Below are positions 46,825 through 57,666 of a DNA stretch of 64,000 bases, piece after piece. How positions within the stretch are numbered: position 1 is the stretch's first letter; every line of letters begins with the position of its first letter. The position numbers were made by a program, and so were the translations under genes. This DNA is from Candolleomyces eurysporus (taxonomy: Eukaryota > Basidiomycota > Agaricomycetes > Agaricales > Psathyrellaceae). The DNA is taken from assembly GCA_027579435.1 (NCBI GenBank), contig JANBPK010000880.1, positions 1 to 64,000 on the forward strand, given 5' to 3'. The notes under the pieces are model-generated. The model made no database searches. It had not been told where the DNA came from and was given only the letters and a program-made list of their open reading frames with translations.

Positions 46825-49309
46825 AGCAACGACACCCGCCCCACACTCATCAAACCCGTCGCAACCGCCACCTCACTCCGGTGCACCTCCACCCACCAAC
46901 GAACGCACTCCCAAGAAGGCAACGTTGTAGCAAAAACATACCTGCTTTTTACGGTGACTGTGATCACCTTATCCACAGGTGCTACTGGTGGACTTGACTC
47001 GGCGGCGGTAGGGTGGTGAAGCGCAGTGAGGTGCCCTGGAGGATGCAGCGTGTACAGTTCATGAATTATAGGCGTCGTACACATTCGAGGTAGATGTTTG
47101 AGCCTGCCTGTTCTGCTGAGACTGGAGGGGAGGAAAGGGGAAATGAGCTTGGTGGACAGATGAATGCGGAAACAAATATATGTAAAAAAGGAGGGAGGAT
47201 CGAAGGGACGAGCGAACGAAAATGCGAATGAACGAGCACACGACCAATTGCCCAAACGAACAAACGTGAAAGAAGGATGAGAACAAGGCTGTCGGTCCGG
47301 ACCGGCCCTCTGATATCAGAAGCCGTTCCGGCCGATGGTACTTTCCTGGCACCGTTGATGGGTCACTCAAGCACTACCGTCGATGTGGACGCTTCCAGCT
47401 GCGGCCCATGGAAACAACGGTGCGGACGACCTCCTGCGACAGGCCAGGTATCTACAACAAGAAGTCGTTTCGTCATAGGTGAGTATGGTGGAGGGGGACC
47501 TGCCATATCAACTGCTACATTGCTAACCGAGGACACCAGATAAACGCCATTTCAGTCGATATCGTCTTGCAATTTTGGCCCGTGCTTCCTGCTTTCGTGG
47601 GCGTGGGGTGCGGCTCGTGAGTCCTTGGCCTCTTCCTCCATGGTGCAATGGTTCACCATGATCCTCTTTTCCTCAGATCAGCCGACACCATTTCTTGTGC
47701 CTTGACGTCGGCGTAGGGCTCTCGACCGAAACCTACGCTCGCAACTGCAACCTGCCGACACTGACACTATCGCCCTGTCTCGCCACTCCATCACCACCAC
47801 TGGCCGAACGAATAGCCTTACTCCGCCGTAACTCACGCAATGGGTGAGCGCGGCCACAAAGGGCAGATGGGCAGATGGGGATAAACGCGGATGGATTCCC
47901 GTAGCGAAGTATGGTATGTGGTATCCTCTCTTTCCTTGCTTTCGTCCCTTGTCTTCGACCCTCGCGTCCCTATTCCTCGGGCCCCCCCTGATCCTTCCTG
48001 CCTTCGCTCCTTCGCTCCTTCCCTTCGACCATTCTCTCTCCTTTGGCGGAGACCGAGGCATTTGTCCCTCCTTGCGCTCCCCCTTGCGCTCCCCCTTTCG
48101 CTCCCCCCTGCTTTCCCTATTCTTTCTTTGCTTCTACTCCTATCTTCATAGCTCCCGACTAATGGTCCTCCCTTTCGCCTCACAGTCTCAGGCAAACTAG
48201 GCGGCCTAACCAGCTACTTCGGGAATGTACCAACCGGGGACGACTGCATCCTCGTATCCATGACTTCGGCGCTTACAAGGCTCCCCCCCCAACGCTTTAC
48301 TATCTTACCCTCGTCGGGGACTTCGACAAGTCCAGCGATGGCGCCTGTGGAAGAGCCTGCTACGGTTTTGGCGGCGAGTAGGCCAACTCGAGAGCTTGCG
48401 TTGCCCTGAAGTGCGGGTCGGAGGTTCGCGATTGCACTGCGTTCGCTCGATTGGTGCGGGTGGGTGTCGTTGGTGTGGGGGAACCCGGTCCGTATCAACA
48501 TTCGCTCGGAAGGAAACGAATGGGCGATTGCGGGTGGGTGCATAGAGACCCAGAAGCGTCTTGGAGAAGTTGCGTAGGGTGTGCCTCGTCCTGTAGGGTG
48601 TTGGACCCCTGCGATTTGGTAAGGCCAGGGGGACATGCTTGGAAGTCTGGATGCCTTCCTATACCTCCCTCACCAGCGACCGACCTACATCCTTGTGCTC
48701 CTACTCCTTGAACGTCCGCTCTGTCCTCTCCCCACGAACTCGGTGGGTTATTGAGATCAACTCATCAGTATCACTTTCTTTTGCATCTTTCCCTTTTCTC
48801 GGGTTAATATCATCGGACTCTCTGCCTCCTCTATCTGACTATTTGGCTTCTTCCTTTTCCTTCTTCTCGTGAATATTTTCCCGTTCTGAGATCTTTTGTT
48901 TAATGCCTCTAACGTAGTTATCGAGGCATAATCACCCCTGATTTCCTTTACTACATCCGTGCACGCGCTTTGCAGAGCAGTCGCCTCTCAGCTTAGGAAG
49001 AGAGGGCGCTGGTCACTCAAGAGAATGCTAGCCTGGTGCCAGGTGAAACGGTGTGTCGTCGGGGGTAAGGTTCTGGATACCCAGGCACCTTCCACCCAAG
49101 CGACAGCCAGACACTGCTACTCACCGACAATATCAATATTAGACGCCCAAGGCAGTGCTCGAGTCTTTCACACACATCACACCACGTGAACCTGGTGTTC
49201 CCAAACCGATCTCGAGCGGCGCATTGGAGTTGCCCTCTTCGACTACTACTTCCACCAACCTCGTTCACAATCTCACTCGTCGTTTTTGCGTATTGGTGAA
49301 TAACTGGAC
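46825..49309. other. No confident gene; strongly C/T-rich stretch
   Basis: Frames on both strands at 46.8-48.7 kb are short and mutually overlapping. 47930-48160 is polypyrimidine-rich on the plus strand. Around 47894-47930 a peptide RGWIPVAKYG is followed by a GTATGT donor, but no consistent continuation was found. The last 300 bases are the leader of the NACHT-WD40 gene at 49310. Confidence 0.4.
48071..48110. repeat. Short tandem repeat
   Basis: About three copies of a 12-13 nt unit TTGCGCTCCCCC in a C/T-rich region. Confidence 0.7.
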
Positions 49310-52300
49310 ATGGCTTCCCCGGAAGAACAGCGTAGCAAACCTCGAAAACGAGATCGAGTCAAAAAGTTGTTCGAAGATCGTTTCGGTTCTCGCACACCTT
49401 CACCCTCTCCTTCTCGCACCACAGTTGCTGGAGGCTCAGGTACCAGCTCTCAAGCTGCCCCCGATGTCGTCATCCCCAGTCCGCTGGCCAAGAACGCCAA
49501 TCGCAGCGAGATCCAAAGCCATCAGGAGGGCACTGCTCACGTCGAACATCAACTCGCAGGCAAGATCTACGAAGGCGTCAAGACCACATTGCGGAAGATC
49601 GTCGATGTATCGGATGTATTTCCCCCGTTGAAGAGCGTCGCTGCAGGACTGTTGGTCATTTGCGATACCGTCGATGTGAGTCCTTCCTTGAACGAGACAC
49701 GATCCTCCGTATCAATCCACGAGCAGGCGTATGGCGAGAATAAGCAGGAATTCAACGAGCTTCTCAAGAGGGTGGATGTGTTGTCGAAAATTATGGTCTC
49801 TTGTCCACCCGATGTTTCGCAAGAGGTGAAAGACCGTTTTGATGGGTTGTTACGGTGAGAGCAGTTCGTTCATTCCGAGCGTCAGTATACTCAGCCCATG
49901 CCGGATCGTGCAGGACCCTGGAAAAGAAACAGAAGATATTACAAGCCAAGGTGGATCCGACCAGATCAGGGGTCGAACGTGTGATGCTTGCCGCGCAGGA
50001 CAAGCAAGAATTATTGAAGCTTACGCAAGAGATTAGGTTCGCGATTGAGATAGCAATGGTGAGCCTCCTTTGATCGTACTCGTGACGGTGACTCACAACT
50101 TCCTAGTTTGACGCAATCATCGAGAATAAGGCTCAGACCCTCCAGATTGTGAGCGGGGTCCACTGGTTGAAGGAACGAATCAATGGTGCGTCTGGTTTCG
50201 TACCGTCAATTTCCGCTTCTCATAGGCCGCGATAGTAATTGAGGACCACGCCGGGACCATGCGCACTATCGAACGGACCGTCCAGTCGCTGAAGAGATTC
50301 AGTACGTTTGTCTGACTTGTTCCTCATTATGCACGGCGCTGAGCCCCGAAATCAGATACGCACCAAAAACTGGGGATGGTGAAAGGTGCAGAATATAGCA
50401 ACGCAAAAAGAGGCGACGAGTGCATCCCCGGATCCCGGGTATCGCTACTGGCCATGTTGCTTGTGTGGGCGACGGATCCGAGTTCTCCTCACCTGTTCTG
50501 GCTCAGTGGCCTCGCAGGAACAGGAAAGACCACTGTTTCTAAATCCTTTTGCTCGCAGCTCAACGACCGGGGGCTTCTGGGTGCAACCTTCTTCTGTACA
50601 TTCAAAGAAGCGGATAAGAGGGATGTGTATCTCATCATCCCCACCCTCGCGAGGATTCTAGCCGAGGAAAGACCTGCATTTGGCGATGAACTTGAACAAA
50701 TTCTCGAGTCTGACAGGAGCTGCAGGAATCCAACAGAGATGAAGTTGAAAGACCAGTACTTGAAACTCATCCTGCTGCCTGCGGAGAAGACCTTTGCTCC
50801 TGATGAGCTCCTTGTCCTTGGGGTAGATGCCCTAGATGAATGCAATGATCAAGATGCTGTCAGGCTCTTCATTGCAGCCATTATGTCACAGAAGCCAAGG
50901 ATCCCACTCAAGTTCTTTCTTACTAGCCGGCCTGAGACCTCTCTCCGGGAGTCCTTTGAATCATCTACCCACCATGGGTGGCTTCGACTTCATGACATTG
51001 AAGCTGACATTGTCAGAGCTGATATACTGCTCTATCTGAATGACCGGTTCCGGTGCATCTCAGAGGTGTATACCTACTATCAGGCAAACTGGCCACCTCC
51101 AGAGATTCAAACTATTGTCAATGTCTCAGGAACACTGTTTATTGTTGCAGCCACCATGGCTGCCTATATTTCAACTTCATCAGGGAATTGCTTGAAGCGG
51201 TTCCAGGAACTTGTCCAGCCATCTGCAAATGTCCAGCTTTCTGGCATTGAGGCCCTATACAGCAGAATTTTGGCTGAAGCATTCAAAGATCTGGAACAAG
51301 AGGAGGAAAATGTGATATGTTTTTGCCTGTCACTCCTTGTGACAGCCCAGAAGCCCGTCTCTGTGAACACCTATGCCAAATTGTGTGGCACAGATACTAT
51401 GGCAATTCGAGCAGCTTTCAAGTCCCTTCATTCTGTTGTCCAAGTCCCTGACAAGGACTGTGATGATGCACCAATCTCAATCTTTCATGCATCATTTGTT
51501 GACTACTTGACATCAGAGAAGCTTCAGGACAAGAAGTGGTCAATTAACAAATGTTCTGCACACCATCTTGTAGCTGAGTTGTGCTTCAAACTCATGGACT
51601 CTGGGCTATACTTTGGAATTTCAGGGGCCAAAACTTCATACCAGAGCAATGAAAACCAACCTATGCCTCTGCAAATTGAAGCTGCACTAGCTTATGCATG
51701 CACAGCTTGGGGAGACCATGTTCTCTATGCTGGGGTCAACAAGCTCTTGCAGGTGAAAATACAGGAGTTTGTTGACGCAAAGAAGGTGTTGTATTGGCTG
51801 GAAGCTCTAAGTGTGCTGAAGAATGTTAGCTATGCCTATAACACACTCTGGCAAATATCCAAGGTAAGCATATGAGCAGTGAATCCATGGTGCTAGAATT
51901 GACAAACTAAGCAGAAACTCATAACCACTGAGCTTGGACCATTGCTGAACAATATTGGGGATTTTGCACACAACTTTGCCACACCTATTAGTCATAGTGC
52001 TCCCCATCTGTATCTGTCAGCACTACCATTCTATGCTGCAACAGAACAGCCACTGGAGAAGCTTCTAGAGTATCTGTCAGTTCCTATCATTCACCATAGC
52101 TCCCCCTATAGACAAGTGGTCTCCATGATAACAACTCAAGCTGAGACACAATCTGTTGTGTTCTCTCCAAGTGGCAAATACATTGTCTCAGGCCTGAGCA
52201 ATGGAGAGATTCAGCTGTGGAATGGTCAGACTGGGCAAGCAGCTTTGGAGCCAATGACAGGGCATAGTGACTGGGTCACATCTGTTGCATTCTCTCCTGA

Positions 52301-52772
52301 TGGCAAGTACATTGTCTCAGGCTCTTCTGACAAGACCATCAGGCTGTGGGATGCTCACACAGGACAGCCAGCCTTGGAGCCAATGACAGGGCATAGCAAC
52401 TCAGTCACATCTGTTGCATTCTCCCCTCATGGTGAATACATTCTCTCAGGCTCAGATGACAAGACCATCAGGCTGTGGGATGCTCACACAGGACCACCAG
52501 CCTCGGAGCCAATGATAGGGCATACCAATAATGTCACATCACAGTCACTTTGTCAGCAATTTCTGTTTCTCCACAAACATCCACCTCAGGCCTTTACACT
52601 CAATAACAATGGTTGGATCCAGAATGCATCAGGAGATCTTCTGCTCTGGGTTCCACCCTATTCTCAGCCTGGCCTTTTACTCAATCACAATCTTCTCATC
52701 ATTGGAAACATTCAGGCCACCAAAGTTCAGCTTACCAATGCAGTTTGTCATGGCTCCAACTGGCTCAAGTAA
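49310..52772 (+). CDS. NACHT-WD40 STAND protein, intact, three WD repeats
   Basis: Exons 49310-49675, 49727-49854, 49914-50058, 50107-50185, 50236-50301, 50356-51863 and 51915-52772 give 1049 residues without a defect. The basic N-terminus (KPRKRDRVKKLF) leads to a helical domain (VFPPLKSVAAGLLVI..LLKRVDVLSKI), reminiscent of four-helix HeLo/MLKL-type domains. NACHT: Walker A LSGLAGTGKTT at about residue 313, Walker B LGVDALDEC near 417, FFLTSRPE. Three WD40 units (about residues 840-970) have a 43-residue period and near-identical DNA. A sequence (SLCQQFLFLHKH) then breaks into the fourth repeat and leads to a C-terminal region (WIQNASGDLLLWVPP) like the one in the NACHT-WD40 gene at 14021. 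The sequence 3' of about 50706 is CpG-poor. An alternative intron at 52768 could extend the end. HET-E, the model protein of this layout, mediates heterokaryon incompatibility. Confidence 0.85.
52131..52530 (+). repeat. Near-identical 129-bp WD40-coding repeats
   Basis: The unit boundary GGAGCCAATGA recurs at exact 129-bp spacing (the preceding T at about 52245, 52374 and 52503). The second and third units differ by only a handful of bases; the first is more diverged. High internal identity is what one expects of WD arrays that exchange units by recombination. Confidence 0.85.
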
Positions 52773-53031
52773 GTCCCAAAATCTCTGTCTTGTTCTACTC
52801 CATTGAATTCCTCCAAGATGTAGAGAAGCTTCTCTTAGTGGTCATCAACCACACCAGCCTTGGCCTCTCACTACTGTAAGTTTTTCCAATGCCAATCATA
52901 ATTTTATCTTACGACTAACTATGCTTAGGCTTCAACTTGACTTTTTTCAATTTAACACTTTCATCTGCCTCAGGATTGATCCTTTATTCAATTGTCATAC
53001 TACCTCTTGTGAATGATATATTTTCATGTTA

Positions 53032-55883
53032 CAGTATTCTCACGTTCCTTGGGACATCGCCGCTCCTTGGGACAAAGCACGATATCTCAGGCTGACGGCG
53101 GCCGATAGGGCTGGTTTTTTGTACGATAGTATATCCATATGGGACCTACATCCATCGTCAATTTCAGGAAAAAANTAATTAATATGGCAAGCTCTGTACC
53201 CAAATCACAGTTGGAAAGCAGGTGATTTCCGGGTGCACAACTTTTCTTTTCGCAATTATCTCTATATAGATGTAGATCTACAAAATAATAGCTACACCAT
53301 GCAAAAGCCCTTCTTTTCACCTTTCAAACGCACCAAATACGAGAGTGATACGACCCAAAACGCGTTCGCAAAACTGTGTTGAAGTTGGCGTGACCTGATG
53401 GCATTGTTGATCCCCCAGAACCTCCTGCTCTGCTCTCTCGTAACCTGCTGTAACGTGTCAAACATGACAGGAAGAAGCCTCACTGAACGCGTCAAGAAGC
53501 TCAAGTGCAATCGGCTCGATCTCCAGCGCCTAAAGGAGGCAGCCACAGCATACCACAATGGGACTCTTGCGGGCAAGAAGCAGTCACTTCGGGCAGTTGC
53601 CAACCGATTCAAGGTCTCCAAATTGACTCTGCAACGCTACATCAATGGGAAGGGTCGCACAATGTTAGAATTCAATGCAACCAAACAGAAACTCACCAAT
53701 GCCGAGGAGGACCTTCTTGTCCGATTCATCTTGGAGTCAGCAGATCGAGGATTCCCACTGCGCCATCGCGAGGTCAAACAATATGCCAATGTCCTGCGTT
53801 CCAGCCGACTTGGAGTCAACAGTCAGCCTGTCAGCCAAGCGTGGATATACAGGTTCCTTGACCGTCATCGAGACATCCTCCAGACGCACTGGAGCAAGCC
53901 ACTTGACACCCAACGAGCATGAAGCCTCAATCCAGAGGCGGTGAAGTCTTGGTTTGATATTGTTGAAGAATTCATTGTGAAAGCAGGGATCCCTCCCGAG
54001 AACATTTATGGCATGGACGAGAGTGGGTTCCCAACTGCATATTCAGGAAAGGAGCGGGTGGTTGGGGGCCGAGGAACACGCACGCAGCACAAGCAGGGAG
54101 GAGCAGATCGCGAGAATGTGACCGCAGTGGTGACGATTTGCGCAGATGGAAGCAGCATTCGTCCGCTCCTGATCTTCAAAGGCAAGAACATCAAGGAGGC
54201 ATGGGTCAAAGGGAATGATGTAGACGTGTTGTGAGTAAATTTTGTCATGCTAACAAGCTTCATTAACTCACCTTTAACAGCATCACTTGCTCTGATCATG
54301 GATGGACCGACGGAAACATTGGCCGTCGATGGCTCAAAGACGTGTTTGAGCCAGAAACTCGGGAGAAGGCACGGGGCCAACCCCGAGTTCTTTTGCTCGA
54401 CGGCCACAGTTCACACTACACGGTGGAATTCATCGAGTACGCGATCGAGCACAACATCATTGTCCTAGGATACCCGGCCCACTGTACGCACGCGCTGCAG
54501 GGTTTGGACGTTGTTTGCTTTGCAAGGATGAAGGAGAACTGGAAGCAGGAGATTGTCAACTACGAAGACACGAATTTCCGACCCGTCGACAAGAACGAAT
54601 TTACGTACCTCTTTAGCCGTGCCTACAAATCCTCCTTCATTGCGGACAACATCAAGGCTGCTTTCCGTGTCACTGGTGTTCATCCGTTCTCTCGAGACAT
54701 GATTTCTGAGGCACAGATGAAGCCCTCGCTTACAACCTCCACAAAAGGAACATTCCCCATGCCACAGCCAAGCCCTGTCCATGCTGTTATGGCTGCGTTT
54801 TCAGCAAATCGGCCCACCAACACCATCAAAAATACATGCACCACGCCACCTTGCACACCATCTCTGTGAAGGCCAGCATCCAGCCTTGATGGGGACCCTG
54901 CTCATTTCACGCCCTCCAAGCGGATTCGGACGCTCTACACTTTGCTGTCGTCAACCTCATCTGGCTCATTCCTTGTCTCAGCGGAGAAACTAACCTCCAA
55001 CACGCCAGTTGCAGCCCCTGTTCTTGAGGATCTCCCTCCCTTCCCCCAGCCAAATTGGTCCCTTGCACAGCCCTCGGAATCCTACAAGACCAAGGAGCAG
55101 TTAGAGAATGAAGTGAAAGAGCTCAAACTTCACTTACAGCGAGCAGCCGTGGTCAACAAAGCCCAAGAATCCATCATTGAGGGTGCACATGCAACTCTGG
55201 TGATCCAGAACCTTCATCTTGTCAAGTTGAACGGCGCCCTTCATGGGAAGGAAAAGCAGTGTGCACCAAACCGAACACTGCTCATCGATTCATCAAGGGG
55301 CCAGCTTTTTCATCAACGGATGTTCTTGAAGGATTGAAGGTGCAGGAAGAGAAGAAGAAGGAGGAAGCAGATCGTAAAAAGGCAAGGGCAGAGTCGAGGG
55401 CAGCGAAAAGGGAGGCTCAGGCGAGGCTGGATGAAGAATGGGTGCAGATGAAGGCTCAGCACGAGAGAAGCCACCAAGAATGGAAGCTCATGTGTGAAAA
55501 CCTTCAAAACGAGGGAGTTCCGAAGAAGAACTGGCCCAAGGCCCCAACCCGACCTCGCAAACCAACCCTTCCTGCAAGTTTTGTGGCCATCGTGGACAAT
55601 GATATCAAAGAAGACGATGCTGTTGATCAATCTTGACCCACACGGATAACCGGCTCCAGCCATTCCGCGCCCGTCCCAATCATTGCGAAACCATCATTTT
55701 GAGTCCCCCCACTTAATCTCCTTCTTGTACACTTAATTTTAATTCAAACCGTACAATTTTTAGTACGTTGAGTTCTCAATATCATACTTTATTGTTCTAC
55801 CAAGTTTTTCCAATGTGAATGTTCTTCGATCTGACAAAGATGAGCGAAAACAAAAATGTGTCCCAAGGAACGTGAGAATACTG
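53032..55883 (+). mobile_element. pogo/Tigger-like (Tc1/mariner superfamily) DNA transposon
   Basis: A 2852-bp element has perfect 25-bp terminal inverted repeats: left 53032-53056 beginning CAGTATTCTCACGTTCCTTG, right 55859-55883 as its exact reverse complement. TA dinucleotides lie directly outside both ends (53030-53031 and 55884-55885), the target-site duplication of this superfamily. Inside is one transposase gene on the plus strand, now broken. The element sits about 260 bp downstream of the NACHT-WD40 stop codon in CpG-poor DNA but is itself CpG-rich, so it is a fairly recent arrival. An N is at 53175. Confidence 0.93.
53464..55636 (+). pseudogene. DDE_1-family transposase of the pogo-like element, inactivated
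   Basis: ATG 53464 begins MTGRSLTERVKKLKCN. A psq-type helix-turn-helix (RAVANRFKVSKLTLQRYING) is followed by a CENP-B/Tc5-type DNA-binding half. The catalytic domain has the first Asp in YGMDESGFP, the second in RVLLLDGHSSHYT, and the HALQGLDVVCF region typical of DDE_1 nucleases. One intron lies at 54234-54280, giving VDVFITCSDHGWTDGNIG. The C-terminal part is a charged coiled coil (EEKKKEEADRKKARAESRAA). It is broken by TGA at 53920-53922 (QRA stop SLNPEAV), TGA at 54867-54869 (TPSL stop RPASS), both explained by CGA to TGA, and a frameshift near 55255. An earlier in-frame start at 53398 is possible. Confidence 0.85.
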
Positions 55884-55885
55884 TA

Positions 55886-57255
55886 TGCCTTCTGTATGTA
55901 TATCTGTGAGAAATGGTCGCTGCTTTGCATGGCAGTGGTCTGGCCATTTTGACTCTATTGGCACACCACATTTTTTGGCACAGTGCACTTCATGTACAGC
56001 TGGGGGTCATGCCAGAACTAGGGTGATTGAAAGGACAGTGCTGAAAGCAAAATATAACCCCAAACAAGTAAAGTGGCAAACACCAATGAAAAACAGCACA
56101 TAATAACTATGTTACACTAACTACAATACAGATTGACCCACCTGATGCAATGATACACACAACCCATACATATAAATTTTTGCACCTTGACTCTGGTTCT
56201 CTTTAGCTTCTTTGCTCTTTCATTTCTCTATGACAGCTAAGCATTGGTTCATATAGTGACCCAGCTGGTTGCAATGGTGACAGATTGTAGTTTAAAAACA
56301 TTGATAGCAGGAGGCCTCAGAAGATGACTCTGCTGATTCAACATGAAGTTGCGTCATTTCCCCAGCATAATGTCCAACATCGGTAAGTGGGCCGTCGCTG
56401 CGCGCGGCAATTTCTCCGAGGCATTTTGACTCGAAAATCATACGATCCTAGAGAAACTTTAAGAAAAAAAAAACGAGCGGAAAACAGGTAGATAGGTACA
56501 GAAGGAAAGCGCGACGACGGCAGGACGAGCTGCAATGCAACAAGTAAGCGTGAGACCAAATATTCGGATTAAGCCGGCCGCTGCTGATGCGACCGGCACG
56601 TCTCAGGAACGGTGCACATCCACCCAGAGGATAAAGTACCCGAGCCAAAATGCCTCGGAACTTACCATCAGTACCTGAAACATAGGTGGTGCTAGTGAAG
56701 ATTGGGTTGTGTGCTACGAAGTTGCTTGCATTCTTGAAGTAAGACACAGACAACATGATGGTGATAGTGTCCATGCTGCTTAAATTATTGATTAGCATTT
56801 AAGCCCTTATTCAAATCACATCCTTGGCCTCATGCCAGCTGTGGGATTCCCCGCGCATAGTCCACCTGACACCTAGCACTTGCACACCTACTATTGGAAG
56901 AGGCATTGTCTGTTAATGACTTCCCTAGCAGAGTGTGGTGCTGGCGAGTAATGTGAGTATGGTGGAAGGAGGAGTGCTCGATGTTGGGAGCTGCTGTTTT
57001 GGCCTCGACATTGTCATCATCATGGTCAGTGTCCAAAGAGCCAGCAGTACTTGTTGTATGACTCCCTTGAGGAGAAGTCAAGACAACGGTGGTGCTCCAG
57101 CCCTGTGGTGTTTGTATACAGCCGAGCAGCATATAGTGTAAATGCCCTAAAAATAGAGTCAACGCTGGGTAATTTGTATAGGCTTCTCTGTCCTGGGAGT
57201 TTTTTATTTCATTGATTTCCCTAACAAAAAGAGGTTGATTGTTGCGCTGAAACAA
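55886..57255 (-). pseudogene. Decayed CpG-poor coding sequence with a CCHC zinc knuckle
   Basis: On the minus strand, 56282-56241 encodes CHHCNQLGHYMNQC, a CX2CX4HX4C zinc knuckle typical of retroelement Gag or transposon-linked proteins. Nearby text in the same style includes HCAKKCGVPIESKWPDHC (around 55990) and a 141-codon frame at 57255-56830 rich in His, Thr and Ser. Frames are interrupted by stops and by a CpG-normal segment at about 56385-56660. I read this as the remains of a mobile-element or repeat-family gene; the exact family is not clear. Confidence 0.45.
56414..56660. mobile_element. Possible small inserted element with inverted ends
   Basis: CCGAGGCATTTTGACTCG at 56416-56433 and its near-perfect inverse CGAGCCAAAATGCCTCGG at 56641-56658 (one mismatch) bracket about 207 bp of CpG-normal DNA inside CpG-poor sequence. 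The composition change at its edges supports an insertion. The end sequence also occurs near 44748 and 45247, so it may instead be a dispersed coding module present twice in opposite orientation. No target-site duplication was identified. Confidence 0.4.
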
Positions 57256-57666
57256 GGCAAAAGATCATACTTTCATGCAACTTACCTACTTACCTCTTCG
57301 TGTCATGGGTCTGTCAGGAACCCTGTGGAAATTCAGTTGGCACCAAACTGTAACTGTTCCAGAAACCTCCCCGTCATTGAGCTTCGTCTATGCCTGAAAT
57401 CGGAGCCCACCTCTGTGAACTTATACTGTACGAATTCGATGAAAGTCTGCGCAAATTCCCTCAAAATACTCAATCGTATACGTTACCCTATACCCACTAC
57501 ATATAGTTCTCAAATGCTCGTATAGCTATAGGGATATGGACAGGGTTGGACGGGCCTAGACCCANGTTTGAGATAAATAGAACAGAATCGTAAATGTGTC
57601 GTGAAGGCAGGCTGGACGTCAAATGAGCTATGATAGTTCCATGTCCATAGTTTTTATCTTTCAGCG

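Larger units (their letters stand above)
50706..57230. other. CpG-depleted block C, interrupted by two CpG-normal insertions
   Basis: CpG falls away at about 50706 inside the NACHT domain of the gene at 49310 and stays low to 53030. It is normal across the transposon 53032-55883, low again from 55886, briefly normal in the small insertion-like segment 56385-56660, and low to about 57230. Confidence 0.8.

Noticed and set aside
46812..47370. Overlapping minus-strand frames of 147 and 103 codons
   Set aside because: Frames shift without splice sites, composition is low-complexity (Ser/Phe/Pro), and no domain is visible.
47894..48250. Resemblance to ribosomal protein uS5/Rps2 (peptide RGWIPVAKYG before an intron-like donor, later VSGKLG)
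   Set aside because: Only two short peptides match loosely and the large middle of the protein is absent; not enough for a pseudogene call.
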